Part shown: positions 34,958-45,200 of the stretch, piece after piece
Numbering within the stretch: position 1 is the stretch's first letter
Layout of the letters: the number at the start of each line of letters is the position of its first letter
NCBI GenBank assembly: GCA_018656645.1
Contig: JABHZL010000075.1
Span: 1-64,000, forward strand
DNA length: 64,000 nucleotides
Source: Phycisphaerae bacterium
GTDB lineage: Bacteria > Planctomycetota > Phycisphaerae > Phycisphaerales > SM1A02
Direction: 5' to 3'
Translations under genes and position numbers: made by a program
Notes under the pieces: generated by a model
Databases searched by the model: none
Told to the model about the DNA's origin: nothing
Seen by the model: only the letters and a program-made list of their open reading frames with translations

Positions 34958-35074
34958 ATGCATGCTGAACTGTTGACACGTGTAGAACGTACTGCAGAGT
35001 TCAGGGATCGTGTACTAAAAACTCTACTTGAGATGAAGTGCGAAGTTATACAAGACGATCAACGGAATTCATGA
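34958..35074 (+). CDS. Possible 38-aa coupling peptide before the exosortase
   Basis: An ATG one base after the Wza-like stop opens a 38-codon frame (MHAELLTRVERT at the start, ending QDDQRNS). Its TGA overlaps the exosortase ATG as ATGA, the same coupling used by other genes in this operon. The product is charged and helix-prone. It fills the whole gap between two operon genes, which argues for a real gene or a leader that couples translation. No recognisable family and only a weak ribosome site. Confidence 0.4.
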   Translation: MHAELLTRVERTAEFRDRVLKTLLEMKCEVIQDDQRNS

Positions 35075-36828
35075 ATCAAGAGCGATCAAACTCGGCTGCA
35101 TACACACCCCGTCCTCAACAGTTACTGTTGTGGAGTGGCTTGCTTATGCTTGCATTTGCTTGGATTTTTTGGGATTTTTTCCAACGACAGGTACTTTTTG
35201 CAATCAAACAGCAGGCAGACTGGGGCCACACGCTGATAATTCCATTCATAGCTGGATATTTTGTATGGTTGTGTAGAAATCGTCTCCTTGAAAGACCATT
35301 TAAACGAGCATGGTTTGGAATTGTATTGCTGATATTTGGATTGGGATGGTACACATTATGTGCACTAGGACCTATGGCGCTGCATCATCACAACTTGATG
35401 GGAATTGGTGTAGGTGCATCTCTCGTAGGTATTGTGTTATTTATATTTGGTTGGAACGCAATGAAATATCTTTGGTTCCCTCTCTTGTATCTCATACTGT
35501 TTGGGCAAACCATTTCGGATCGTTTAATGGAAGTTGTAACATTTAAACTTCAAGATATTGCATCAATTGGTTCATATTATGGGCTTTCTTTTCTTGGGCT
35601 TGATGTAACACGTTCTGGGAACACGATTGATATTTTTTATGATGGCGAGTTGTATCCCTTGAATATTGCTGAAGCGTGTTCGGGTATGAGAATGTTGATG
35701 GCGTTTTTTGCACTTGGCGTTGCAATGGCGTACACGGGACTGCGACATTTTTGGCAACGAGCAATTCTTGTGCTACTAGCAGTTCCTACAGCAGTGTTTG
35801 TCAACATTTTAAGAGTTATGACTTTGGGAATTCTCAGTATTGCAGACAGTGGTTTTGCAACAGGTGATTTTCATACATTTATTGGAACACTTTGGCTTAT
35901 TCCAGCGTTTCTCATTTATCTAGGTATTGTGTGGTTACTTAAAAATATCATCATCGAAGATGATGAAGAAGTAGATGATGAAGTTTCAGCGAGCACCGAG
36001 ATCAAGTTTAATCAATCAACTACAGTAGGATTTGTAATTGTGATTGGTTTACTCACAACTTCTGCTGTCGCTTTACAGGTTGGCGTTCAGGCCTTGAACG
36101 TCTATCTGCACAAGGAAGCGGTATATCCTAGACAAGATTTAGCAGTGATTCCGTCATCCCTTGGTCCGTGGAAATCCGTTGGCGAAGACAGCAGATTTGA
36201 CAAAGCTGGAGTTGAAGCACTCGGCACCGATATGTATCTCAGTCGAAACTATTCTAATCCTGTTTCTGCAGCTCCAATGGTTCAACTGCATATCGCGTAT
36301 TACACGGGTCAAATTGATGCTGTTCCACACGTGCCGGATCGATGCATGGTCGCAGGAGGGTTCATTCCACTGACAGCAGAGCCTGTAACGGTTTCAATTG
36401 ATGTTGGTGATAAATCTTGGTTACTTGATGCAGAAAATGAACTTGATGGCACCCAAATTCCTTACGTGACAAAATTGAACCCAGTTATAGGCAAGGAAGA
36501 AATCATCCATATGCCATTGGGAGAGTTTGAAATTCGTACTACTGAGTTTTCTCACCCTGAATTAGGAGATGACCGGGTCATTGCTGGGTATTTTTTTGTA
36601 GCAAATGGAAAAACGACTGCGTATCCAGAGCAGATTCGGTTACTCGCCTTTAATCCGGCTTCAAAATATGCATATTATTGCAAAGTACAGTTTACAATTC
36701 GGGGAAATCAGCACTTTACGATTGACGATTATTCCGAAATCGTATCAGACCTTTCAAAAGAACTCATGCCAGACATCATGGCATGCCTCCCAGATTGGGT
36801 GGAAGTTACACAACAAGAAATCAAATAA
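35071..36828 (+). CDS. Exosortase fused to EpsI domain
   Basis: 585 aa. Eight or so helices form the exosortase core with its catalytic triad: Cys203 (AEACSGMRM), Arg248 (NILRVMTLG) and His268 (DFHTFIGTLW). From about residue 345 an EpsI/DUF3485 domain follows (LGPWKSVGE, PHVPDRCMVAGGF). Exosortases cleave and transfer PEP-CTERM-type proteins to the surface or matrix; EpsI accompanies them in exopolysaccharide loci. Start 35071 (MNQERSN) chosen for the ATGA overlap; a GTG frame from 35038 is also open. No PEP-CTERM substrate is seen in the window. Confidence 0.92.
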   Translation: MNQERSNSAAYTPRPQQLLLWSGLLMLAFAWIFWDFFQRQVLFAIKQQADWGHTLIIPFIAGYFVWLCRNRLLERPFKRAWFGIVLLIFGLGWYTLCALGPMALHHHNLMGIGVGASLVGIVLFIFGWNAMKYLWFPLLYLILFGQTISDRLMEVVTFKLQDIASIGSYYGLSFLGLDVTRSGNTIDIFYDGELYPLNIAEACSGMRMLMAFFALGVAMAYTGLRHFWQRAILVLLAVPTAVFVNILRVMTLGILSIADSGFATGDFHTFIGTLWLIPAFLIYLGIVWLLKNIIIEDDEEVDDEVSASTEIKFNQSTTVGFVIVIGLLTTSAVALQVGVQALNVYLHKEAVYPRQDLAVIPSSLGPWKSVGEDSRFDKAGVEALGTDMYLSRNYSNPVSAAPMVQLHIAYYTGQIDAVPHVPDRCMVAGGFIPLTAEPVTVSIDVGDKSWLLDAENELDGTQIPYVTKLNPVIGKEEIIHMPLGEFEIRTTEFSHPELGDDRVIAGYFFVANGKTTAYPEQIRLLAFNPASKYAYYCKVQFTIRGNQHFTIDDYSEIVSDLSKELMPDIMACLPDWVEVTQQEIK

Positions 36829-36860
36829 TAAAAGTGATCTAAATAGGACGTATTGAAAAG

Positions 36861-39800
36861 ATGGCTAAGAAAAAAAAGAATTTAAAATCTAAGAAAAAGG
36901 CACAAGCAAACAAGAAGCTGATTACTGTTGTGGTTGCAGTGTCAATGTTGACGCTTGCGCTTGTTGGAGGATTTTGGTTTATCAACGTATATAGTGGCGC
37001 AGCACGTAACATCAAAGCAGGTGATGTGTTGATGGAAGAGGGAAGTTATAAGCAAGCAAGGAAGATGTACGGACGTGCTGTAAAAAAAGAACCTTCCAAT
37101 ATGTCACATATATCAAAGTTACAAGAAGCAACCCTAGCCATTGTTCCTGTTACTCCCCTTGAGGCAAGTACTCTTTACGGCGATTACATTGCATCGCTTG
37201 TGCACAAGGCAAGATATAGCCCCAATGATGCAGATGCACAATTTGCATTGGTTTATGAACTACATAAAGCTGCAATGAATACGCAGGGTCTTCAGTACTG
37301 GACACAATTGCAACATGAGGCTGATACTATTCTCGATAGACTTCCAGAAGATCATCCAAGAAGATATGAAGCTAAAATTTACAGGGGCTTGACTTTTTTA
37401 AAAATTGAACACTCTGGGATGACAGATACATTTGATGATGATGGAAATATTCGTTTTCCGGGCGAATTAGATTTGCTTGAAGGTCTTGAAAGTGATCCGG
37501 GTAATGAGCTTGCATGGAGTTCACTCGCCCACGGAAGAATGTCAGTGTATTACAAACTGATCAGCGAAGACCGCACTGCTCAAGCAGAAAAGAACCGAGT
37601 AAAAGCTGAGCAAACAATGAAGGAGGGTCTTGAAGCAGCAGGTGGATCTCTTGAGATGTCATTTGTGTACTCAAAAGAATCTCTTCTACACAGAGCAAGA
37701 GTACTCACTGCCAACAGGGAAAAACCTGGTACGTATTCTCAGGCCGCAGTGGATGAAGCGAACCGTATCGCGATTCAATCAATTGACGCTTTAATTGCAT
37801 CGTATGATCCCGCGATTCACTCTGATCGAACGCTCGCTGTTGTGGGACTTCTTTCTGGGAGCGGTAATGGTGGGCGAGAAAAGGGTGTCGATATTTATAA
37901 GCAACATCTCGAAATGAACGAAGATGATCAAACTATTCGCTATTTCTACGCTAATGCACTAAAGGATCTTGGAAGAAGTGAAGAAGCAAAAGTTGAGGCG
38001 ATGATTGCGCTCGATGCTCCACAACAACCTGTTGGTTTAGGTTCAACGCAGCAGTTTTATTTGCGACCAGAGGCTGCAAATATTTTGTTTAAATTAGCGA
38101 TTGTCGATGCCGACAAAGCGGAAACCGAAGAGGATCAAGAGCGAAAATTGTCGATTGCCCGTGATTGGAAAGCGAGAATATTGGATTATGTATCAGGGGA
38201 TAGTACGAATCCGATGATCCTCGAAGCAGACGGCGATTTATTAATGGTACAACAGGACTTTAGGGAAGCGGCAACAAAGTATGAAGATTTGATTTCTCGC
38301 TACCCACTTCCTCAGACTGAATTTATGGTTTACCTTAAATCTGCAAGGTGCTTGTTTATATCTGGAGCACCGGGCCTTGCAAAAGAACGACTAACAGATG
38401 TTATTGATTTGCAAAAAAACGTTTCCTTTGACTTTTACATATTGATGGCAAAAATTGAAATGTCTCTTTCAAATAATGATGCTGCTCTTACTGCATTAGC
38501 TAATTTGCCTGCAGATCTCATCGCAAATGATCAAGATCTGAAAGATATGCTAGATACAATTGCCTTGCAAAAAGGTAATAGTGAAACAAAGTTTAATGAT
38601 CCGATGCTTACTATTCTTTCATCTGCAGAACAATTGATTGTTCAGGGAAAAGCTGATGAAGCACTGGATCTTGTTCGCACGAAGATGGAGTCAATTTCTG
38701 AGCCAGATTGGCGTTTGTATCAAGCTATGGCACTGGCGTACAATACTCTTGATGATAAAGAAAATGCAATAATATGGATAGATAAAGCAATTGCGTTGAA
38801 TCCAAATCCTAAACGTCTTGAAGAACTTAAGATACTGGTTCTCTCAGATAACCGTGTTGATGCATTGATCGCTCTGATTCAAAATAGTGATATACCTGAA
38901 GAAGAAAAACCAGTAGCCATCGCAGCACAATTATTGAACCTTTCTACTACCCAGGCAAAGCAAGCGTCTCGATGGCGACAAATGGGTGAAGAATCCGCGG
39001 CAATTAAATCAGAAGAACTGAGCGTTCGTGCTCAAGCGGAAGGTTTGAAATATCAACAAATTGCAGAGGAGTTAGGTTTTGAGACAGTAGATCTTGTTTT
39101 CATCCATTTGTACACTGCTATTAAAGACGGTAATTTTGAATTAGCACATACGCTCCTAGAGAAAGCAAAAACATTTGATTCTGATCTACTGAATCTCTAC
39201 CAAAAAGAATATCAGTTATATCTTGCACAGGTAGTAGCGAAGAAAGCTGCTGGAGAGAACTTTGAAGTTGAAATTCAAAGAATGGAAAAAATAGTTATAA
39301 CAATGACTGAGGAATATCCATACTCCGCCCAGTCTTGGAGAGTACTTGGTTCATTCCATGAATTTGTAGGTGACACGAATGAAGCCCATCTTGCGTATGA
39401 AGAAGCGTACCGTTTGGCACCCGGCAACATTGACAATGTGATGATACACCTCTTGCATCTTATAAAAACAAATGCAGACCCTCAAAGGATTATGAGGGTT
39501 GTACGTAACGCTCGCACTGCTTTTCCTACCGATGGCCAACTTGAAGAGGCGTGGTTAGGATTGGAATTACAGCACGGAGATACAAGCAAAGTGCTGGCTT
39601 ATCGATCAAAATTGTTTAGAATACTACCTAATGATCAAAACAATGCGTTGCAACTGGCATTATTACTTGTAACCGAGAACCCATCAAGAGAGTTATTTTT
39701 GAATACCGATGGAACACACCATTTTTCAGCAAATGATTGGTCGAGGTTGAACTCAATTCAAAAGAACAGAGCGCTTAGTGATTTGAAAACTACGTGGACT

Positions 39801-41975
39801 GAGCTTGTAGAAGAAATAGTTGGAAAGGCTCAAACTCAACCACCTAAGGATCTTCGAGGAACTATGGCTCTTGCTTCTGTCGAACGCGAACGTGGTCGGT
39901 TAGATGAAGCTTCAAAAGTGCTTGATCAATATATTTCACAGAAACTAGGCACTGATGAATATATAACTTCAATTATTGCAGCAGCCAATTTTCTCACAGG
40001 TGCGGGAAGAATTTCTCAGGCGATTTCGGTCCTTGAATCAGCAAGAGATGAGCAGACAGAGCAAATGGAAATTAGTTTTGCAATCGGAATACTATTTCTG
40101 CAATCCGAAACTAGAAATTATGATCGCGCTGCAAAAGAGTTAGAACTTGTTGCAAGGGTTTCTGGTAACCAGAAAGCGTACTCACCATGGGTAAGGGCTT
40201 TAGTGTTGGCAAATAGATTTTCTGAAGCAGAAGAAGCATTAAAAGGATATGAGGGAACAAATATTGCTTACTCTAAGGCAATGCTTACAGCGTTGATACA
40301 CCGTCGTAAAAGCGAAGTTCTTTTGGCGAAGGGGAAAACTGCAGAAGTTAAAAATGAACTTGAGTTGTATCGCGCCTCATTAACGAAAGCAATTTCTGTG
40401 GATGTTGCGAATCCAGCTCCAATTTTAGAATTGTGTGCATCATTAATTGGTGAATATGCACTTACGCAAAACGAAGCATTGTTAGAAGAAGCAATCGAAT
40501 TGATTGATCGTGGCTCTGCATTCAACGAATCATCCGAAGAATACGCCATTGTACGAACAAGAGTGCTACAGTCTGCAGGTAAACTTCGCAGGGCAATTGA
40601 TGGTTTGGATTCGTTTTTAGCGAAAAAACCAAACGCAAACCCTATCAGACAAAAGTTGATTGAATTACATCTTGATGCAGATGATTTTGAAAAAGCGGTT
40701 GCCGCTGCTTTGGCCGGTGTTGAAAATAATCCATCATCTGCAACGTGGCACCAAAGATTGGGTGATTTGTATATGCAAGCTACTGATGATAGAGCAGCTG
40801 CAGCGCAGTCTTATTTACGAGCCCTTGAACTTGAACCTTCAATGCGATCGGTATTTATGCTTGACAGCATTACAAGGACAGACCAAGATCTTCCTTATCA
40901 AGACATTCTAAAAATGACAAGAGGGCACTTAGCCAAACAGCACCCAATTGTTCAATCGATAGAGGCAAAAGCACTCTTCGGTCTTGGGCAAAAGAGAGAT
41001 GGTAAAATTGCAATGCAGGCATCTTGGGACTCATACCAAAATGCAATTGAAAAAGGTTGGCTAGCATCAACATCGGCTCTCCCCTGGTTTGCAAACTTGT
41101 CAATTTTGTTTGCAGATAATCCAGAAGAAGGGGAATCGTTTGCAATGCAATTGATTGGAGACAACCCAACCCCGAACGACTGTATGGGTTTTGCTAATTA
41201 TTGGTGGAAATTAGACCGTGAGCAAGTTGATCATGCAATTTCTTTTCTAGATCAAATCATTAACGATCCTGCAACTGATGCAGATCTGAAATTAGGTGCA
41301 ATAATGCAGAAGGGTGCATATCTTGTAGAAGACGGAAAATATGCAGAAGGTGAGAAGCAATTTAGAGAAGCGAGTGAAGAACGCGCTGATTCGCCTCTCA
41401 TATTAAACAACCTATCTTATGTTGTTGGTGTGTATTTGAATAAACCACAAGAAGGGTTAGAAATCGCCATGAAAGCTGCTGAACTAGCTCCGAATCATCC
41501 GTCAGTAATTGATACAGTCTCAAAACTCTATGAATTGGTAGGCGATTCAACCAAGGCAGCAGAAACGTTAGAGTTCCTCGTTCAAATTGACCCTAAGAAC
41601 GCCAATGCATTGGCCCGATTGGCACTCCTCTATGCTGGGAAACTGAAACAACCAGAGCGAGGCCTTGTTATCGCAAAAAGGGCACGGAGTCAAAAACCGC
41701 GATCTCCTCAAGCGTTAGATGCTCTTGGTTGGTGCTATGTTCAAACAGGACAACTTGGAAAAGGTGAAAGTTTTTTACAGCGATCGATTGCAAACGGAGA
41801 GACTGCATTGGCGTATCTCCATATGGCACAGTTGGTTATGAATGAGGGCAAGTATGATGAGGCCCTTGGGCATCTGCGGGTTGCTGAAGAACTTTCTAAA
41901 GATCAGCACACATTAGACAGAATTCATGCCGTAAAGGACGATATTCGAAAGACGCAGGCCGCTGTCGGTCAGTAA
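36861..41975 (+). CDS. Giant TPR-repeat membrane-anchored protein of the exosortase locus
   Basis: 1704 aa. A very basic cytosolic N-terminus (MAKKKKNLKSKKK) precedes one membrane helix at about residues 20-44. The rest, predicted periplasmic, is almost entirely tetratricopeptide-type helical hairpins from about 50 to the end (for example GDVLMEEGSYKQARKMYGRA). The last 300 residues hold the clearest repeats. Its position recalls the PrsT TPR lipoproteins of PEP-CTERM/exosortase loci, but it is longer and has a helix anchor, not a lipobox. Probably a scaffold for polysaccharide assembly or substrate sorting. Confidence 0.85.
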   Translation: MAKKKKNLKSKKKAQANKKLITVVVAVSMLTLALVGGFWFINVYSGAARNIKAGDVLMEEGSYKQARKMYGRAVKKEPSNMSHISKLQEATLAIVPVTPLEASTLYGDYIASLVHKARYSPNDADAQFALVYELHKAAMNTQGLQYWTQLQHEADTILDRLPEDHPRRYEAKIYRGLTFLKIEHSGMTDTFDDDGNIRFPGELDLLEGLESDPGNELAWSSLAHGRMSVYYKLISEDRTAQAEKNRVKAEQTMKEGLEAAGGSLEMSFVYSKESLLHRARVLTANREKPGTYSQAAVDEANRIAIQSIDALIASYDPAIHSDRTLAVVGLLSGSGNGGREKGVDIYKQHLEMNEDDQTIRYFYANALKDLGRSEEAKVEAMIALDAPQQPVGLGSTQQFYLRPEAANILFKLAIVDADKAETEEDQERKLSIARDWKARILDYVSGDSTNPMILEADGDLLMVQQDFREAATKYEDLISRYPLPQTEFMVYLKSARCLFISGAPGLAKERLTDVIDLQKNVSFDFYILMAKIEMSLSNNDAALTALANLPADLIANDQDLKDMLDTIALQKGNSETKFNDPMLTILSSAEQLIVQGKADEALDLVRTKMESISEPDWRLYQAMALAYNTLDDKENAIIWIDKAIALNPNPKRLEELKILVLSDNRVDALIALIQNSDIPEEEKPVAIAAQLLNLSTTQAKQASRWRQMGEESAAIKSEELSVRAQAEGLKYQQIAEELGFETVDLVFIHLYTAIKDGNFELAHTLLEKAKTFDSDLLNLYQKEYQLYLAQVVAKKAAGENFEVEIQRMEKIVITMTEEYPYSAQSWRVLGSFHEFVGDTNEAHLAYEEAYRLAPGNIDNVMIHLLHLIKTNADPQRIMRVVRNARTAFPTDGQLEEAWLGLELQHGDTSKVLAYRSKLFRILPNDQNNALQLALLLVTENPSRELFLNTDGTHHFSANDWSRLNSIQKNRALSDLKTTWTELVEEIVGKAQTQPPKDLRGTMALASVERERGRLDEASKVLDQYISQKLGTDEYITSIIAAANFLTGAGRISQAISVLESARDEQTEQMEISFAIGILFLQSETRNYDRAAKELELVARVSGNQKAYSPWVRALVLANRFSEAEEALKGYEGTNIAYSKAMLTALIHRRKSEVLLAKGKTAEVKNELELYRASLTKAISVDVANPAPILELCASLIGEYALTQNEALLEEAIELIDRGSAFNESSEEYAIVRTRVLQSAGKLRRAIDGLDSFLAKKPNANPIRQKLIELHLDADDFEKAVAAALAGVENNPSSATWHQRLGDLYMQATDDRAAAAQSYLRALELEPSMRSVFMLDSITRTDQDLPYQDILKMTRGHLAKQHPIVQSIEAKALFGLGQKRDGKIAMQASWDSYQNAIEKGWLASTSALPWFANLSILFADNPEEGESFAMQLIGDNPTPNDCMGFANYWWKLDREQVDHAISFLDQIINDPATDADLKLGAIMQKGAYLVEDGKYAEGEKQFREASEERADSPLILNNLSYVVGVYLNKPQEGLEIAMKAAELAPNHPSVIDTVSKLYELVGDSTKAAETLEFLVQIDPKNANALARLALLYAGKLKQPERGLVIAKRARSQKPRSPQALDALGWCYVQTGQLGKGESFLQRSIANGETALAYLHMAQLVMNEGKYDEALGHLRVAEELSKDQHTLDRIHAVKDDIRKTQAAVGQ

Positions 41976-41997
41976 TGGAATCAAAGGAAAGAAACGC

Positions 41998-44190
41998 ATG
42001 GCATCACCGCAACAACCAAACAGGGTAGCAAGTACTCCAAATCGCCCAATGCCCAAGGGGCGAGCGATTGATCCAATCAGGGTTCTTAGGCGACATTGGA
42101 AAGGCGTGCCTATATTTGGAATCGTAGGGGGTCTGCTTGGTGTTGCAGCTTTCTTTGTATTTTCAACCGTGTATCCACTTTATACCGGTGAGGTGATGTT
42201 TGAAGTTCGCCCTGGCGTTTCTGATGCAACAGACATCGGAACCGTTGATACATCGAATGAAAAGATGGTTGAACTTGTACAGGCTACGCAGACCTTCCTT
42301 ATTAAAGATCGAGACATTTTAACAACTGCAGTTTCTGACCGAACGATGAGGGAAACCACATGGCTGATGGGTTTTGTTGATTCAGATGGTGTTGTCCTTA
42401 TTGATGATGCAGTGGATGAATTAGAAGAAGAAATTAAAACTCCTATTAAAAAAGGTACAAACCTTTACGGTATTAGTTGGTCTGGTCACGTTGCTTCGGA
42501 TGTACCAATTTTGCTCAATGCAATTTCTTCCTCTTATCTTGAGAGAGCAAAAGATCTTGATAATGAAATATTTAGAAGCAATGAAAGACTTTTTGATGAA
42601 GAAGGTGAAAACATCAAGTTGACATTGCAGGATTTGAATGATGAGCTTCAATCGTTTATTAGACAGAAGGGGATTACAACTCTTGACGATACTCGGTTTT
42701 CTCAAGATATGTTTGAGATCCAACAACTAACAGCTGAAATCACAAGATCACGGGCACAATTAACTGCTACGCAACAAACTTACCTTCAAGTGGCAGCAAA
42801 ACTTGATGGAACTCTCAATGCAACAATGGAAGATCGTTTGCTCGCAGAGCGGGATCCAATTATTGCAAGACAGGTACAAACCCTTGAAGTCTTGCAAGCC
42901 AATCTCCGAGCGCTTCGAGAACGATTAAATCCATCTCATCCACAAGTGAGGGAAGTGGAGATTTCTGTTCGAGCAACAGAAGACCAAATCGCTGCAAAGA
43001 TAGATGAAATTATCCGCAGGAATTTGAACGCACAATTAAAAGAATTTTCTGATCTGCAAGCAAAATTAGCTGTTGGAATAGAACGAACAGAACAGGAAAT
43101 TGAAAAGAAAGACGCGGGTCTTAGGGAATTAGCTGCAGATCAATCACAATTTGAGCACATGATCTCACGGAGGAAGCAATTAGAGGGCCAACGTGATGAC
43201 AATCAGCGCCTAGTAGCAAGTTTGCGCCTAATGAAACTCCGCGCCGATGCTAGTCGTGTTCGTCAAGCAACTTTTGCGAAAGAGCCAAGAATATTATCTT
43301 TCCCAATAATTGAAGTGATGGTTCCAGCGGGAATGTTCATATGCTCAGCGGCGTTTGTTGGCATTGTATTCCTGAGAGAACTAACAGATCAGAAAATTAG
43401 GTCTGCAAGTGATGTCATGATCATTCCGGGTGCTAAAGTAGCCGGAGTTTTACCAGATATCGAAGAGGATCCTGAAGAAATCGAAACGCCAGAATTAGCG
43501 GTTCTTCACACTAGCGAAGGTGTATTTGCAGAATCATGCCGCCAAGCTTGGGTTGGAATTGATAGGTCACTGCAAAAATCATCTCATCAAACACTTCTCT
43601 TGATGGCAGCTGCCCCCGAAGCAGGAACTACAACCGTTATAGGAAATATTGCAATTTCTGCTGTAGCAGCGGGATTAAAAGTTGTTGTTATTGATTGTAA
43701 TTTTAGGCGACCCGCCGCGGCCTCAATGTTTGATGTAGACGATACTTCATTAGGGGTAGCAGACCTCCTCACTGGATCAGTTGAAGTTGAAACGGTCACG
43801 CATGCGACAGATTCAGGTGTTTCTGTTATTGCAGCTGGTTCACCAGCGAACAGGTTATACCAACGGCTTGGTAGTGAGCGAATGAAGAGCTTATTTGCGC
43901 AACTGAGATCAAAGTTTGATTTAGTGCTAATAGATGCGCCGCCTTCAATTGTAGCTGGAGATGCAATTTTGTTAGCAAACTTAGTTGACGCAATTACAGT
44001 TGTTGTTCGTAGTGATCGAGATGACCGCGGCCTCATTGCGAGAGTGCTTCGCGAACTTTCAGAAAGCCGAGGCGAGATGCTTGGCGTGACACTCAATGCT
44101 GCTAAGGGAACTACCGGTGGTTATTTCCGTAAAAATTACCTTGCAATGATCAATTACGCCGAGGATGTTGAAAGTGATGAGGACGAATGA
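41998..44190 (+). CDS. Wzc/GumC-like chain-length protein with degenerate BY-kinase domain
   Basis: 730 aa. The Wzz domain has a first membrane helix at about 40-60 and a long periplasmic coiled coil (about 190-420; AQLKEFSDLQAKLAVGIERTE). A second helix at about 440-460 precedes a cytosolic P-loop ATPase like that of bacterial tyrosine kinases. Walker A' (VVVIDCNFRRP) and Walker B (DLVLIDAPPS) are present, but Walker A reads APEAGTTT: Thr544 (43627-43629) replaces the invariant Lys. Three tyrosines lie near the C-terminus (YFRKNY, INYAED). Likely polymer length control with impaired or altered kinase activity. Confidence 0.88.
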   Translation: MASPQQPNRVASTPNRPMPKGRAIDPIRVLRRHWKGVPIFGIVGGLLGVAAFFVFSTVYPLYTGEVMFEVRPGVSDATDIGTVDTSNEKMVELVQATQTFLIKDRDILTTAVSDRTMRETTWLMGFVDSDGVVLIDDAVDELEEEIKTPIKKGTNLYGISWSGHVASDVPILLNAISSSYLERAKDLDNEIFRSNERLFDEEGENIKLTLQDLNDELQSFIRQKGITTLDDTRFSQDMFEIQQLTAEITRSRAQLTATQQTYLQVAAKLDGTLNATMEDRLLAERDPIIARQVQTLEVLQANLRALRERLNPSHPQVREVEISVRATEDQIAAKIDEIIRRNLNAQLKEFSDLQAKLAVGIERTEQEIEKKDAGLRELAADQSQFEHMISRRKQLEGQRDDNQRLVASLRLMKLRADASRVRQATFAKEPRILSFPIIEVMVPAGMFICSAAFVGIVFLRELTDQKIRSASDVMIIPGAKVAGVLPDIEEDPEEIETPELAVLHTSEGVFAESCRQAWVGIDRSLQKSSHQTLLLMAAAPEAGTTTVIGNIAISAVAAGLKVVVIDCNFRRPAAASMFDVDDTSLGVADLLTGSVEVETVTHATDSGVSVIAAGSPANRLYQRLGSERMKSLFAQLRSKFDLVLIDAPPSIVAGDAILLANLVDAITVVVRSDRDDRGLIARVLRELSESRGEMLGVTLNAAKGTTGGYFRKNYLAMINYAEDVESDEDE

Positions 44191-45200
44191 CCCTTGACCA
44201 ACCAAGTGACTCAGATATTAATCCGGAGAATAATGTAAGCACAGTCTTGGTGACAGGTGGTGCAGGGTTTATTGGTTCACATGTAGTAGACACACTCCTT
44301 CAAAATGGAAGCCATGTTACTGTTATTGATGATATGTCTACGGGGCTTCGATCTAATTTGCCTTTTGATAACGAGCGGCTTACAGTTTTAAACGGAACCG
44401 TTAGCGATCAACTGCATTCATTGCAACCAAAATTTGATTGTGTGTATCATCTTGCCGCTGCGGTTGGAGTCAAATTAGTGGTTGATGAACCGATCAGGAC
44501 CATTGAAACCAATGTACTTGAAACTTCAGCTATTTTACGATTTGCTGCGGTACATAAAACCCCACTGTTGCTCGCTTCAACAAGTGAAGTGTATGGAAAA
44601 TCAAATGCATTACCAATGCAAGAAGATGGAGATTTAGTGTTTGGCTCAACCGCTAAGTCGAGATGGTCTTATGGTTGCTCAAAAGCGCTTGATGAACATC
44701 TCGCAATGGCTTGGCATAGAAGAGAAGGATTACCAGTGAGGATTCCTCGCCTTTTTAATACGATTGGTCCTCGCCAACGTGGAGGCTGGGGTATGGTTGT
44801 TCCAAGATTTGTTGAAGCTGCACTTTGTAGCAAACCTATCGTTGTGTATGGAGAGGGGTCGCAAACAAGATGTTTTTGCGATGTTTGTGACACGGTCCCG
44901 ATGTTAATTGCGTTAATGAATACTGAAAAATCAGTAGGCGTGGCGGTAAATGTTGGAAGTGACGTGCCTATTACAATATTACAACTTGCTGAACTTGTGA
45001 AAACAACACTGAACAGTAATTCAGAAATCATGTTTAAGACTATGTTTGATGTGTATGGAGAAGGGTTTGAAGATTTACAGGATAGACAACCGGATCTCAC
45101 ACGACTGGAATCAATGATTGGTAAAAAAACGAGAGTTTCGCTCGAGCATACAATTACTTCGATTGCTGCATCGCTTTCAATTGGCACAAATAGAGAATGA
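44187..45200 (+). CDS. NAD-dependent sugar-nucleotide epimerase/dehydratase (extended SDR)
   Basis: 337 aa. The NAD motif TGGAGFIGSHVVD is followed by DDMSTG and the catalytic YGCSK (YxxxK) preceded by STSEVYG. Overall it most resembles UDP-glucuronate decarboxylase or dTDP-glucose 4,6-dehydratase relatives; the exact sugar cannot be decided. ATGA overlap with the Wzc-like gene and a four-base overlap with the WecA-like gene place it in the same mRNA. It provides an activated sugar for the exopolysaccharide. Confidence 0.88.
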   Translation: MTLDQPSDSDINPENNVSTVLVTGGAGFIGSHVVDTLLQNGSHVTVIDDMSTGLRSNLPFDNERLTVLNGTVSDQLHSLQPKFDCVYHLAAAVGVKLVVDEPIRTIETNVLETSAILRFAAVHKTPLLLASTSEVYGKSNALPMQEDGDLVFGSTAKSRWSYGCSKALDEHLAMAWHRREGLPVRIPRLFNTIGPRQRGGWGMVVPRFVEAALCSKPIVVYGEGSQTRCFCDVCDTVPMLIALMNTEKSVGVAVNVGSDVPITILQLAELVKTTLNSNSEIMFKTMFDVYGEGFEDLQDRQPDLTRLESMIGKKTRVSLEHTITSIAASLSIGTNRE

